A stretch of 64,000 nucleotides of DNA from Algoriphagus mannitolivorans DSM 15301 (GTDB lineage Bacteria > Bacteroidota > Bacteroidia > Cytophagales > Cyclobacteriaceae): positions 1 to 64,000 of the forward strand of contig NZ_AUBV01000001.1 of the NCBI RefSeq assembly GCF_000429425.1, read 5' to 3'. A program made the translations under genes and the position numbers. This document shows, in pieces, positions 51,279 through 60,470 of the stretch; within the stretch, counting starts at the first letter, position 1; every line of letters starts with the position of its first letter. A model generated the notes under the pieces. That model worked only from the letters and a program-made list of their open reading frames with translations. It made no database searches and had not been told where the DNA came from.

Positions 51279-52031
51279 ATGAACCACCGCAAACTCGTCA
51301 TTATCCCGACCTATAATGAGCTGGAAAACATCAGCGACATGGTGCATACGGTAATGAATCTCGAAGGGGATTTTGAGCTTTTGGTAATAGACGATGGATC
51401 CCCAGACGGTACTGGAAATGTGGTAAAAACTCTCCTGCCTCTATTTCCTGCACGTTTACATCTTTTAGAAAGAAAAGGAAAACTAGGTTTGGGTACAGCC
51501 TATATCACAGGTTTTAAATGGGCTTTGGAACGCGGATACGACTATATTTTTGAAATGGACTGTGATTTTTCGCATGATCCAAAAGATCTTATCCGACTTT
51601 ATAATGCTGTAAAAGACCGGAATTTTGATTTGGCTGTGGGCTCCAGATATATCACTGGGGTCAATGTAGTCAATTGGCCTATGGGCAGGGTACTGATGTC
51701 CTATTTTGCCTCCGTCTATGTCAAGTTTATCACCGGGTTGCCCATCAAAGATGCCACGGCAGGATTCAAGTGCTACCACAGAAGTGTATTGCAAGGAATT
51801 AGATTGGATGAAATCAAATTCATTGGATACGCCTTTCAGATTGAAATGAAATTTACTGCCTGGAAGTTGGGTTTTAATCTGATCGAAGTACCGATAATTT
51901 TCACAGACCGTACCAAAGGTACATCCAAAATGAGTCCTAGGATTTTTCGGGAAGCTGTACTGGGTGTGATTGGGATGAAGATTAAAAGTATTTTCTCCCC
52001 CTACAAACTCAATCGAAGCGAATCGATTTGA
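51279..52031 (+). CDS. Polyprenol-phosphate mannosyltransferase-like GT2
   Basis: The 250-residue family 2 glycosyltransferase resembles dolichol/polyprenol monophosphate mannose synthase. It has IIPTYNELENISDMVH at the start, the nucleotide-sugar site DDGSPDGTGNVV, the EMDCDFSHDPKDL metal motif, and DLAVGSRYITGVNVVNWP, with conserved DATAGFKCYHR. No membrane helix follows, consistent with the soluble or peripheral DPM1-type enzymes. Its last 23 bp overlap the convergent permease gene. Confidence 0.9.
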   Translation: MNHRKLVIIPTYNELENISDMVHTVMNLEGDFELLVIDDGSPDGTGNVVKTLLPLFPARLHLLERKGKLGLGTAYITGFKWALERGYDYIFEMDCDFSHDPKDLIRLYNAVKDRNFDLAVGSRYITGVNVVNWPMGRVLMSYFASVYVKFITGLPIKDATAGFKCYHRSVLQGIRLDEIKFIGYAFQIEMKFTAWKLGFNLIEVPIIFTDRTKGTSKMSPRIFREAVLGVIGMKIKSIFSPYKLNRSESI

Positions 52032-53226
52032 TCGGATCAACTTTGGCAATTACAATCACAGGAATCCAAAGTACTAAAACAGTCAATACTGTGATCCCAA
52101 AATTCAGGAACAAAAATACTGGCCAATTCCAATCAATTGGGACATAACTCATGTAGTAATTGCTCGGATCCAGTGGAATCAATTTAAACTGATCCTGTAG
52201 GAAACCTATTCCCAATCCAATCAGATTTCCCAACAACAAACCTCTTCCCAAGATCTTCATCCCATTCCAGAAAAATATTCTTCGGATTTGGGAGTTTTTT
52301 GCCCCCATGGCTTTCAGTAACCCTATCATCTGAGTTCTTTCCATGATCAAAATGAAGAGGATTGCCCCCATGTTGAAAATCGCCACAAATCCAATCAAAG
52401 AGATAAACACGATCACGTTAGTATCGAGCAACTTCAACCAGTCAAATATTTCCAAAAACTTATCCCGACTGTCTATCAATCTTAAGTCGAAGTCCAGGGA
52501 AGAATCCAAAACCGAAATCAACTCATCAGATTCTCCAGGATCATTTACAAAAACCTCAAGTCCCCCGATCTGATCCTTGGTCCAGCCATTTAGGTTACGG
52601 ATAGTCTGCAATTCGCCTATGACTATTTTTTCGTCAAAATTTTCCAAATAGGTCTGAAAAATCCCTACTACTTCTACCCTTCTGAATCTTGGTGGCTCCT
52701 GGACAAAATACAGCGTAACCTTATCTCCCACGCCCAAGCGCAGCTTATTTGCGATCAACTTACTGAGCATGACCTCATTGCTGACTCCTGAGTCCGGAAC
52801 ATGAAGAAGCCTTCCTTCCACTAAATATTGGGCGAATCCCAAACTATCAAAGTCAGTTCCTACACCTTTCACCAAAACTCCTTCGACCTCCTCATCTCCT
52901 TTCAGGAGAGCAGCCTTATGGGCAAAAGATTGCATCTTTGCCAGAAAAGGCAGGTTTTTTGCCTTTGAATAAAAATCTGATTGAAGTGACATCGGAGCTT
53001 CTTCAAAGGCATTGCTCATCTGAAATCGCTGCACCTGGAAGTGTCCCGTAAATCCATATACCCGATCAGAAACGGTCTTTTGAAACCCGCCCAAAACCAT
53101 AAAGGACAGGATGGCTACAGCCAGGCCTATCGCCAAGCTTCCCACGGCAATCCGGTGGATCGTACTCGAAAATCCTCCGGCTTGTTTAAAACTGATTCTT
53201 TTGGCAATGAAATAGGAAAGGTTCAA
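52009..53226 (-). CDS. LolC/E-type ABC transporter permease
   Basis: The 405-residue permease has one N-terminal membrane helix (about 25-45), a large periplasmic domain (about 50-260, MacB-PCD-like) and three more helices (about 262-380) as in FtsX/LolE proteins. It probably belongs to a lipoprotein-release or efflux complex, but the ATPase gene is not next to it. The start MNLSYFIAKRISFKQAG is typical of LolE. It overlaps the GT2 gene by 23 bp tail to tail. Confidence 0.87.
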   Translation of the reverse strand: MNLSYFIAKRISFKQAGGFSSTIHRIAVGSLAIGLAVAILSFMVLGGFQKTVSDRVYGFTGHFQVQRFQMSNAFEEAPMSLQSDFYSKAKNLPFLAKMQSFAHKAALLKGDEEVEGVLVKGVGTDFDSLGFAQYLVEGRLLHVPDSGVSNEVMLSKLIANKLRLGVGDKVTLYFVQEPPRFRRVEVVGIFQTYLENFDEKIVIGELQTIRNLNGWTKDQIGGLEVFVNDPGESDELISVLDSSLDFDLRLIDSRDKFLEIFDWLKLLDTNVIVFISLIGFVAIFNMGAILFILIMERTQMIGLLKAMGAKNSQIRRIFFWNGMKILGRGLLLGNLIGLGIGFLQDQFKLIPLDPSNYYMSYVPIDWNWPVFLFLNFGITVLTVLVLWIPVIVIAKVDPIKSIRFD

Positions 53227-53236
53227 AGGAGAGGAT

Positions 53237-53244
53237 TAAATTTG
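53237..53244 (+). promoter_or_regulatory. -7 box of the NamZ-like gene
   Basis: TAAATTTG matches TAnnTTTG and lies 23 nt before the ATG at 53268. A CTAATTTG box on the opposite strand (near 53261) may serve the permease, so the divergent promoters overlap. Confidence 0.5.
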
Positions 53245-53267
53245 TTCACAACACAGCGCAAATTAGC

Positions 53268-54446
53268 ATGAAGCAACTGAAAAATTCATTTCTGACTTAC
53301 TTTTTAGCATTTCTTAGTTTAATAGGATTCACCCAAGTCGCTAAAGCTCAGAGGATTTTAACCGGAGCAGAAAGACCGGATCTCTATCTGCCTTCTTTAC
53401 AAGGAAAGAAAGTCGGATTGGTCGGAAATCAAACAAGCATCATGCCCCAGTCTGCCAATAAACACGTGGTGGATTTTCTTTTGGAAAATGGCGTTGAAAT
53501 CAAAAAAGTATTTGTCCCTGAGCATGGCTTCCGTGGCACTGCGGATGCCGGGGAAAAAGTGGATAATTCCATCGATCAAAAAACCGGACTTCCAATTGTT
53601 TCCTTGTATGGCAACAATAAAAAACCCTCTGCTGAGCAAATCAAGGATTTGGATGTAGTGATTTTCGACTTGCAGGATGTGGGAACCCGCTTTTTCACCT
53701 ACATCAGCACGATGCATTATGTCATGGAAGCCTGCGCCGAACAAGGAAAGAAAGTGATCATTTTTGATCGCCCTAATCCAAACGGAGGCTATATCGATGG
53801 CCCAATGCTTAAGTCAGGTTTTGAGTCCTTTGTGGGGATGCACAATATTCCGATTGTCCATGGCCTCAGTGTGGGAGAATTAGCCCAAATGATCAATGGG
53901 GAAAAATGGCTGAAAGGTGGATTGACGGTCGACTTGGAAGTTATTCCAGTGGCCAACTGGACCCGAGAAATGGTCTATAGCTTACCTGTAAAACCTTCCC
54001 CAAACCTACCCACCGACTTGGCTATTAAACTTTATCCAAGTACTTGTCTGTTTGAAGGAACAGTAGTCTCCTTAGGAAGAGGCACTTATTTTCCATTTCA
54101 AGTCTATGGCTACCCGGATCCAAAATTCGGATCCTTTCAGTTTACTCCAGTCAGCATAGACGGAATGTCCAAAACTCCCCCACATCAAGACAAAACCTGC
54201 TATGGGGTAGATTTGCGGGGAGAATCGATGGATCATCATTTTACACTTTCCTACTTGCTGGATGCTTATCAAAAGTCAGGAATGAAAGAGAAATTTTTCA
54301 ACAACTACTTTAATACGTTAGTAGGTACTGACGAGCTGAAAAAACAGATTTTAGCAGGAAAAACTGAGGCTGAAATCAGAGCTTCCTGGCAAAAAGGATT
54401 GGAAGAATACAAAGCCAAAAGAGAGAAGTATTTGATGTATAAATGA
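53268..54446 (+). CDS. DUF1343 NamZ-type exo-N-acetylmuramidase
   Basis: The 392-residue exported protein has a signal peptide (ending VAKAQ) and the DUF1343 (GH171) domain. NamZ proteins release terminal N-acetylmuramic acid from peptidoglycan fragments. Recognisable motifs are KVGLVGNQTSI, FVPEHGFRGTADAGEKV, IFDLQDVGTRFFTYISTM, FDRPNPNGGYIDGPML and PSPNLPTDLAIKLYPSTCLFEG. It fits cell-wall recycling in the periplasm. It is divergent from the permease gene. Confidence 0.88.
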   Translation: MKQLKNSFLTYFLAFLSLIGFTQVAKAQRILTGAERPDLYLPSLQGKKVGLVGNQTSIMPQSANKHVVDFLLENGVEIKKVFVPEHGFRGTADAGEKVDNSIDQKTGLPIVSLYGNNKKPSAEQIKDLDVVIFDLQDVGTRFFTYISTMHYVMEACAEQGKKVIIFDRPNPNGGYIDGPMLKSGFESFVGMHNIPIVHGLSVGELAQMINGEKWLKGGLTVDLEVIPVANWTREMVYSLPVKPSPNLPTDLAIKLYPSTCLFEGTVVSLGRGTYFPFQVYGYPDPKFGSFQFTPVSIDGMSKTPPHQDKTCYGVDLRGESMDHHFTLSYLLDAYQKSGMKEKFFNNYFNTLVGTDELKKQILAGKTEAEIRASWQKGLEEYKAKREKYLMYK

Positions 54447-54560
54447 TTGGAAATTTGAGATTTGAGATTGGAAATTATTCCTAAAATCAATTCTCGAATT
54501 TCTAAGCTCAAATTCTGAATAAATATCGAATCCCATATTTCGAATGTCGAATAAAGAAAT
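54447..54560. repeat. Degenerate short-repeat tract before fmt
   Basis: The gap contains clustered near-copies of TTTGAGAT/GGAAATT (54450-54477) and of ATCGAAT/TTCGAAT (54524-54551), the second running over the annotated fmt ATG. Such AT-rich tandem words are common between genes in Bacteroidota. Confidence 0.5.
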
Positions 54561-55488
54561 GATCTCAAAGGAGAAATTAAGAATTGTTTACATGGGCACA
54601 CCCGAATTTGCGGTACCTGCCTTAGAAAAATTGGTAAAGGCCGGGTGGAATGTTGTTGGCGTCATTACTGCTCCGGACAAGCCACAAGGCAGAGGTCAAA
54701 AATTAGTTGGCTCTCCCGTAAAACAAGCTGCAGAGCAATTAGGATTGAATATTCTTCAGCCCACCAACCTCAAAAACCCTGAATTCCAGCAAGAATTAAA
54801 GGATTTGAAAGCTGATTTACAGATCGTCGTTGCTTTTCGAATGCTCCCAGAATCTGTCTGGAATATGCCTCCTTTGGGCACTTTCAACCTGCATGCATCC
54901 CTCCTGCCTGATTACAGGGGTGCAGCTCCAATTAATTGGGCCATTATTAATGGGGAAACGGAAACTGGGGTCACCACCTTTTTCCTAAAACATGAGATCG
55001 ATACGGGAAGCATAATCTTCCAAAAAAAGGTGCCTATTCAACCTGAAGATGACCTTGGAACGGTCTATGAAAATCTGATGACAATCGGGTCCGATTTGGT
55101 ACTCAGAACAGTGGAAGCCATCTCTAAAAATGAAGTGACACCTCTTCCTCAGGACGAAAGCAAAGCCCGGCATCATGCTCCTAAAATCTTTAAAGAGACC
55201 TGCAAAATCGATTGGAATCAATCGGCAGAATCCATTCATAACCTAGTCCGTGGACTTTCGCCATATCCAGCAGCCTGGACAGAATTTCTGGAAAAGACCT
55301 GCAAAATCTTCAAGACCGAAGTATCAGGTAAATCCTTAACCAATAAGCTCCCTGGCGAATGGGAATCAGATGGAAAAACTCATTTGACCTTTCAGTGCGG
55401 AGAGGGAAGTTTGAGGATTATGGAGCTACAACTAGAAGGAAAAAAACGGATGAAAACCGAAGATCTACTACGAGGACTCAAAATATGA
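54544..55488 (+). CDS. fmt: Methionyl-tRNA formyltransferase
   Basis: Fmt (314 residues) formylates initiator Met-tRNA using 10-formyl-tetrahydrofolate. The N terminus KLRIVYMGTPEFAVPALEKL is diagnostic. The catalytic motif is FNLHASLLPDYRGAAPINWAI with the active-site His and Asp. The SLLP region and C-terminal tRNA-binding OB domain are complete. The start may instead be ATG 54559 (MISKEKLRIVYMG), since the first codons read through a short-repeat tract. No def gene is adjacent. Confidence 0.95.
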   Translation: MSNKEMISKEKLRIVYMGTPEFAVPALEKLVKAGWNVVGVITAPDKPQGRGQKLVGSPVKQAAEQLGLNILQPTNLKNPEFQQELKDLKADLQIVVAFRMLPESVWNMPPLGTFNLHASLLPDYRGAAPINWAIINGETETGVTTFFLKHEIDTGSIIFQKKVPIQPEDDLGTVYENLMTIGSDLVLRTVEAISKNEVTPLPQDESKARHHAPKIFKETCKIDWNQSAESIHNLVRGLSPYPAAWTEFLEKTCKIFKTEVSGKSLTNKLPGEWESDGKTHLTFQCGEGSLRIMELQLEGKKRMKTEDLLRGLKI

Positions 55489-55565
55489 GTCCTTTTTTTT
55501 GCCATTATCTTTTCATATCCCTTTCATTTTTAGGAAATTGCACTTGAACTTTTAAAAATACTACC

Positions 55566-56411
55566 ATGAAAAATTCAATTTTAGGATTACTTGTTTTGGC
55601 TGGAATTATCATTTCAACCCCTTTACAATCTCAAGTCTTAAAGAAAATCCAGAAGGCAGCTCAAAATGCAGCAACCAATGCTGCGAATTCGAAAGCAGAA
55701 AAGGAAAGCTCCGAGCAAATTAATGGAATGCTGGAAGGAATGATGCAGTCCGCTCCCACGGAATCCGAATACTCATTTACTGGCTATATGATCATGGAGA
55801 TCACTTCCACTGATAAAAAAGGAAAATCTGATCCTCCTTCGAGAATCAATTATCTCCTTGGGGAAAATGTGGATTTTATGGGAATGTCTTTCACAGACCC
55901 CAAGTCTCCCGATATTAAAACCACCACCATCATGGATTCCAAAAATCAGGCAATGGTAATGCTGATGGATAATGAGGGAGAAAAATCCAGTATGGCAATG
56001 AAAGTGAACTATGGCAAAATCCAAAAAATGGTGGACGAGGAAGCTTCAGAACAAATGGAGAATCCAGATTACGAAATAATCAAAACAGGAAATACGAAAG
56101 ATATATTAGGCTATGCCTGCGAAGAATATTTAGTGAAATCTGAAGACGGAGAAGGAAGATATTGGCTGACAGAAGAGCCAATTCAAGGTTTTTCCATGTT
56201 TTCTCCACAAAGCAATCCCATGGTTTCCAACAAAACCATGGAAAGGTATGACTCATTTTTTTCCAATGCACCAAAGGGCACATTTCTGGAAATGCTCTTT
56301 ACTGCAAAAGATGGAGAAATCACAGATATGAAAGTAGTAGAGATCGAACTGAATTCTCCCCAAAGCTTCAAAATGTCAGAATATCCCAATATGATGTCAG
56401 GGATGAAATAA
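55566..56411 (+). CDS. DUF4412-like exported protein
   Basis: The 281-residue protein has a signal peptide (about 1-23, ending TPLQSQ). A helical Ala-rich stretch (about 25-60, KKIQKAAQNAATNAANSKA) leads to a beta-rich DUF4412-like domain with ETDGY-like turns, seen in GNTKDILGYACEEYLVKSEDG (about 177-197), a typical motif. It is probably periplasmic; its function is unknown. Met is unusually frequent in the middle part (residues 65-160). Confidence 0.75.
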   Translation: MKNSILGLLVLAGIIISTPLQSQVLKKIQKAAQNAATNAANSKAEKESSEQINGMLEGMMQSAPTESEYSFTGYMIMEITSTDKKGKSDPPSRINYLLGENVDFMGMSFTDPKSPDIKTTTIMDSKNQAMVMLMDNEGEKSSMAMKVNYGKIQKMVDEEASEQMENPDYEIIKTGNTKDILGYACEEYLVKSEDGEGRYWLTEEPIQGFSMFSPQSNPMVSNKTMERYDSFFSNAPKGTFLEMLFTAKDGEITDMKVVEIELNSPQSFKMSEYPNMMSGMK

Positions 56412-56421
56412 GAAGCATTTT

Positions 56422-56458
56422 TAAAGGGCAGTTTTTCTGCCCTTTTTCATTTTTTAGT
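56422..56458 (+). terminator. Terminator after DUF4412 gene
   Basis: AAAGGGCAG pairs with CTGCCCTTT around a T-rich loop, and T-runs follow. Confidence 0.85.
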
Positions 56459-56497
56459 CCCAAAGACTGGTAAATTCAAGGCAAATTAAGCGAACAA

Positions 56498-56992
56498 GTG
56501 AAAATCATCCTTATTGCTGCTAAAGCCAAAAACAACGTCATCGGGAAAGACAACCAACTGATATGGAGGCTTTCTGCTGACCTCAAAAGATTTAAAAACC
56601 TTACTACAGGCCATCACATCTTGATGGGCAGAAAGACTTTTGACTCTTTGGGAAAACCCCTACCAAACAGAACTCACCTGATTATCACCCGAAACAAGGA
56701 TTTTCAGGCACCAGAAGGACATTATGCTTTCGATTCTATAGAAGAAGCTTTCATTTTTTGTAACAAAATTGGTTTGGAAGAGCTTTTTATCATCGGAGGT
56801 GGACAGATTTATAACGAGTCTATTGCTCTGGCAGACCAACTTGAAATTACAGAAGTGGATATGAGTCCGGAAGGAGATACCTATTTCCCGGAAATAGACC
56901 CAAAAATTTGGGAAGAAACTTCCAGAGAGGAATTTTCCGCTGACGAAAAAAATGAATGTGACTACGCCTTCGTGACATTTGAAAGACGATAA
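56498..56992 (+). CDS. folA: Dihydrofolate reductase
   Basis: The 164-residue enzyme reduces dihydrofolate with NADPH. Key features are IGKDNQLIWRLSADLKRFK with the substrate-binding Asp, MGRKTFDSLGKPLPNRTHLIITR and IIGGGQIYN. The reading frame uses a GTG start. No thyA is adjacent. It precedes an SDR gene by 4 bp, and fmt and folA in the same stretch both serve folate-dependent formylation, although they are separate units. Confidence 0.95.
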   Translation: MKIILIAAKAKNNVIGKDNQLIWRLSADLKRFKNLTTGHHILMGRKTFDSLGKPLPNRTHLIITRNKDFQAPEGHYAFDSIEEAFIFCNKIGLEELFIIGGGQIYNESIALADQLEITEVDMSPEGDTYFPEIDPKIWEETSREEFSADEKNECDYAFVTFERR

Positions 56993-56996
56993 ACCC

Positions 56997-57782
56997 ATGA
57001 ATAAACCCGTCGCTTGGATCACAGGAGCATCCTCAGGAATCGGAGAAGCTATCGCCAAAAATCTGGCTGAAAAAGGCTATCGAGTCATCCTTTCAGCCCG
57101 ACGGGAAAATGAGTTGCTCCGAGTAAAATCAGAGTGTCATCCAGCTGCTTCAGTAGCAATTCTTCCTTTGGATCTAACAGAAATAAGCACCTTCGAAAAG
57201 AAGGTAAAAGAAGCTATTTCTTTTTTTGGTAAAATTGATCTTATGATTCATAATGGAGGAATTAGCCAAAGATCGCTTATCCGGGATACCAAACTGGAAG
57301 TAGATCGAAAGCTGATGGAGGTTAACTTCTTCGGAACTATCGCTTTGACCAAAGCTCTCTTACCTCATTTTATCGAAAGAAAAACCGGACATTTCATCGT
57401 CATTACTTCCTTGGTCGGAAAGTTTGCATCCCCATTCCGTTCATCTTATGCAGCCTCCAAGCATGCGCTGCATGGCTTTTTTGACACCCTTAGAGCTGAA
57501 CATTTTCAGGATAAAATCGAAGTAACCCTAGTTTGCCCAGGTTTTATCAAAACCCAAGTTTCTGTCAATGCACTCACCGAGGACGGGTCAGCTTTGGGAA
57601 TTATGGATGATGCACAGGCCAATGGAATGAGTCCGGAAGACTTTGCCGAAAAGCTATTCAAAGCCATCCAAAAGAAAAAAGAGGAAGTCTATATCGGAGG
57701 AAAAGAAACCCTAGCTGTTTACCTAAAGCGCTTTCTCCCCGGAGTTTTTTCAAAACTTATTCAAAAAGCAAAAGTCAGATAA
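56997..57782 (+). CDS. Short-chain dehydrogenase/reductase
   Basis: The 261-residue protein is a classical SDR: cofactor motif TGASSGIGEAIA, NAG-like HNGGISQ, and catalytic Ser in VITSLVGKF with Tyr/Lys in SYAASKHAL. The basic residues after the first strand (SARRENEL) suggest NADPH. It resembles the DHRS7-type group. The substrate is unknown. ATG 56997, 4 bp after folA, is preferred over an upstream start at 56979 inside folA. Confidence 0.92.
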   Translation: MNKPVAWITGASSGIGEAIAKNLAEKGYRVILSARRENELLRVKSECHPAASVAILPLDLTEISTFEKKVKEAISFFGKIDLMIHNGGISQRSLIRDTKLEVDRKLMEVNFFGTIALTKALLPHFIERKTGHFIVITSLVGKFASPFRSSYAASKHALHGFFDTLRAEHFQDKIEVTLVCPGFIKTQVSVNALTEDGSALGIMDDAQANGMSPEDFAEKLFKAIQKKKEEVYIGGKETLAVYLKRFLPGVFSKLIQKAKVR

Positions 57783-57794
57783 TTACATCCCAAC

Positions 57795-59051
57795 ATGCCC
57801 TTACTAAAAGCCGAAATCATCGCGATCGGAGATGAACTTCTCTACGGACAAATCATGGACACCAATTCTCATTGGATCAGTCAACAGCTAGATTTGATGG
57901 GGGTAAAAGTGGCCCACAGAACCACGATCGGAGACAATCGGGAAGATATTCTGGAGGCATTTGCTACAGCTGAAAAAAGAGCCAAAATCATCCTAATCAC
58001 CGGCGGTCTGGGACCTACGCAAGATGACCTTACCAAACCCTTACTCGCGGAATATTTTGGCTGTGAGGTGATAGAATTCCCTGAAGCGGTAAAAGCTGTT
58101 TCTGCCTATTTCACAAGAAGAGGTAGAGAAATGACCCCTTTGAACATTCTTCAAGGACATCTACCAGCTTGCTGCACTTATGTCCCAAACGAAGTCGGAA
58201 CTGCTCCTGGGATGTGGTTTGAGCGAAATGGCACCTATTGGATGTCCATGCCTGGCGTACCGCATGAAATGAAAAAACTGATGCAGGATTTTGTACTCCC
58301 TAAGCTACCTGAGATTTTTGACCTGCCTGTGATTTACCACAAAGTCATCAAAACCGTAGGTATTGGCGAAAGCTGGCTTGCTGACCTGATAAGAGATTGG
58401 GAGAATGCTTTGCCTGATCACATCCGTCTGGCCTATTTGCCTTCATTGGGACATGTGAAATTGCGTTTGACGGCCTTTGGCACAGACAAAGAATCCCTTC
58501 AAGGGGAAGTTCAATCGCAAATAAACCAAGTCATGCCCCTGATAGACAAATATGTATATGGATATGATGAGGAAACCCTGGAAACAGCCATTGGCAAACT
58601 TTTGAAGAACGCCCAGAAAACTTTAGCTTTAGCTGAAAGTTGCAGCGGTGGATATGTCTCCCATATGATTACCTCAGTTCCCGGCAGCTCTAATTATCTT
58701 CGAGGGGCTGTGATCCCATATCACAATCAATTCAAGGAAGAAATCCTGGGCGTGAGGCCCGAAACCTTGAAATCCTTTGGAGCGGTGAGTGAGCAATGTG
58801 TGAGGGAGATGTCGCAAGGGGTAATGAAACTCTTTGGTTCAGACTACGGGATTGCTACCAGTGGCATAGCTGGACCAGACGGGGGCACGGAGGCCAAACC
58901 AGTGGGTACCGTTTGGATTGCCTGTGCCGGAAAGGGTTTTGTGGAGACAAAAAAGCTTCAACTCACCCAAGACAGAATGTTAAATATTCAACTAACTGCC
59001 GTTTCTGTGTTGAATTTGTTAAGAATTTGCATCAATAAGCAGAACGAATAA
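57795..59051 (+). CDS. cinA: CinA family protein
   Basis: The 418-residue protein has an N-terminal MoCF/MoaB-like domain (about 4-175; EIIAIGDELLYGQIMDTNS and LITGGLGPTQDDLT), which in some bacteria acts as an ADP-ribose or FAD pyrophosphatase, and a C-terminal CinA domain (about 255-415, ALAESCSGGYVSHMITSVPGSS, GIATSGIAGPDGGT), related to nicotinamide-nucleotide amidase. It is probably a pyridine-nucleotide repair enzyme. It follows the SDR gene by 12 bp, likely one transcript with folA-SDR. Confidence 0.94.
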   Translation: MPLLKAEIIAIGDELLYGQIMDTNSHWISQQLDLMGVKVAHRTTIGDNREDILEAFATAEKRAKIILITGGLGPTQDDLTKPLLAEYFGCEVIEFPEAVKAVSAYFTRRGREMTPLNILQGHLPACCTYVPNEVGTAPGMWFERNGTYWMSMPGVPHEMKKLMQDFVLPKLPEIFDLPVIYHKVIKTVGIGESWLADLIRDWENALPDHIRLAYLPSLGHVKLRLTAFGTDKESLQGEVQSQINQVMPLIDKYVYGYDEETLETAIGKLLKNAQKTLALAESCSGGYVSHMITSVPGSSNYLRGAVIPYHNQFKEEILGVRPETLKSFGAVSEQCVREMSQGVMKLFGSDYGIATSGIAGPDGGTEAKPVGTVWIACAGKGFVETKKLQLTQDRMLNIQLTAVSVLNLLRICINKQNE

Positions 59052-59138
59052 AATTTTATCTAGCGAGTTTGGGTAGATGTCTAATAAAATTTAATTTTAA
59101 ATCTCGGAAATAAACCCAATTAAATTACTTAAAGTACT

Positions 59139-60440
59139 ATGGCAAGTGTAGAAATGCTGATGCCCAAAATGGGCGAAAGTATCATAGAGGGAACCATCCT
59201 TACCTGGCTTAAAAAAGTGGGAGACTCCATCGACCAAGATGAATCTGTCTTAGAAGTGGCCACAGACAAGGTGGACACGGAGGTACCTGCTACCCATGCA
59301 GGCGTACTGAAAAAAATCCTTGCAAAGGAAGGTGATGTCGTGGCAGTGGGTGCTCCCATTGCGATCATTGAAACCTCAGCCGAAAATGGAGTTCAAAGTT
59401 CCTCAAAGGAAGAAAAAGCACCTGAATCACCGAAAGAAGAATTAGCAGCTATTGCTCCTGCACATACCAAAGAAATCCTGGACCAACCCAGCGCCCAAGA
59501 GGAATCTCTGGCTGAAGATGGAAGATTCTATTCCCCTTTGGTCAAAAGCATAGCCAAAGAAGAAGGAATTCCAGGTTCTGAATTATCCCAAATCCCCGGT
59601 TCGGGGAAAGAGGGCAGAGTCACCAAGCAGGACATGATGGATTATCTTAAAACAAGAGGATCCAAAGCTCAGCCAAGCCCTACCCCATCGGTTTCTATAG
59701 CAGAGCCGAAGGTACAGGTAAGCATTTCTGCCTCAGACGAAATCATGGAAATGGACCGCATGCGCAAGATGATTGCTCAAAGAATGGTCGATTCCAAGAG
59801 AATTTCTCCACATGTGACCTCATTTGTGGAGGCTGACATGACCAACATTGTACTGTGGAGAGAAAGAAATAAAGAGGCCTACAAAGCCAAATATGGAGAG
59901 TCCATCACCTTTACTCCGTTTTTCATTGATGCAATTGCCAAAGCAATCCGGGACTTTCCGATGATCAACATTTCTGTAGATGGAGATAAAATCATCAAAA
60001 AGAAAGATATCAACATTGGCATGGCTGTGGCCTTACCTTCCGGAAACCTCATTGTTCCAGTGATCAAAAACGCAGATCAACTGAATCTGGTAGGTGTATC
60101 CAAAAAAGTGAATGATCTCGCCAATAGAGCGCGAAACAATAAACTGACCGCTGATGATCTGGCCGGGGGTACTTACACCGTTTCAAACGTTGGATCTTTT
60201 GGAAACGTGATGGGAACTCCTATCATTATGCAACCACAAGTAGCCATCATGGCTGTGGGAGCAATCGTCAAAAAGCCAGCTGTGGTAGAAACTCCAACTG
60301 GAGATGTGATCGCCGTCAGACACAAAATGTTCCTATCTCACTCCTACGATCATAGAGTAGTAGATGGTTCCTTAGGAGGAATGTTTGTCCGAAAAGTGGC
60401 AGATTACCTTGAGTCATTCGATCTCAATACTGCATTCTAA
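59139..60440 (+). CDS. Dihydrolipoamide acyltransferase E2 of a 2-oxoacid dehydrogenase
   Basis: The 433-residue E2 has an N-terminal lipoyl domain (about 3-80, lipoyl Lys44 in EVATDKVDTEV), a peripheral-subunit-binding domain (129-170), and a catalytic core (about 205-433) with H405 and D409 in HRVVDGSLGG. It resembles branched-chain 2-oxoacid dehydrogenase E2 rather than pyruvate E2, and it probably receives acyl groups from the fused E1 at 4533-6941. The E3 gene is not in this window. Confidence 0.93.
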   Translation: MASVEMLMPKMGESIIEGTILTWLKKVGDSIDQDESVLEVATDKVDTEVPATHAGVLKKILAKEGDVVAVGAPIAIIETSAENGVQSSSKEEKAPESPKEELAAIAPAHTKEILDQPSAQEESLAEDGRFYSPLVKSIAKEEGIPGSELSQIPGSGKEGRVTKQDMMDYLKTRGSKAQPSPTPSVSIAEPKVQVSISASDEIMEMDRMRKMIAQRMVDSKRISPHVTSFVEADMTNIVLWRERNKEAYKAKYGESITFTPFFIDAIAKAIRDFPMINISVDGDKIIKKKDINIGMAVALPSGNLIVPVIKNADQLNLVGVSKKVNDLANRARNNKLTADDLAGGTYTVSNVGSFGNVMGTPIIMQPQVAIMAVGAIVKKPAVVETPTGDVIAVRHKMFLSHSYDHRVVDGSLGGMFVRKVADYLESFDLNTAF

Positions 60441-60445
60441 GAGAA

Positions 60446-60470
60446 AGGCTCCAAATGGAGCCTTTTTTTA
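60446..60470. terminator. Terminator after E2 gene
   Basis: AAGGCTCC pairs with GGAGCCTT around AAAT, and a T-run follows. It separates the E2 gene from the convergent sensor kinase gene. Confidence 0.85.
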
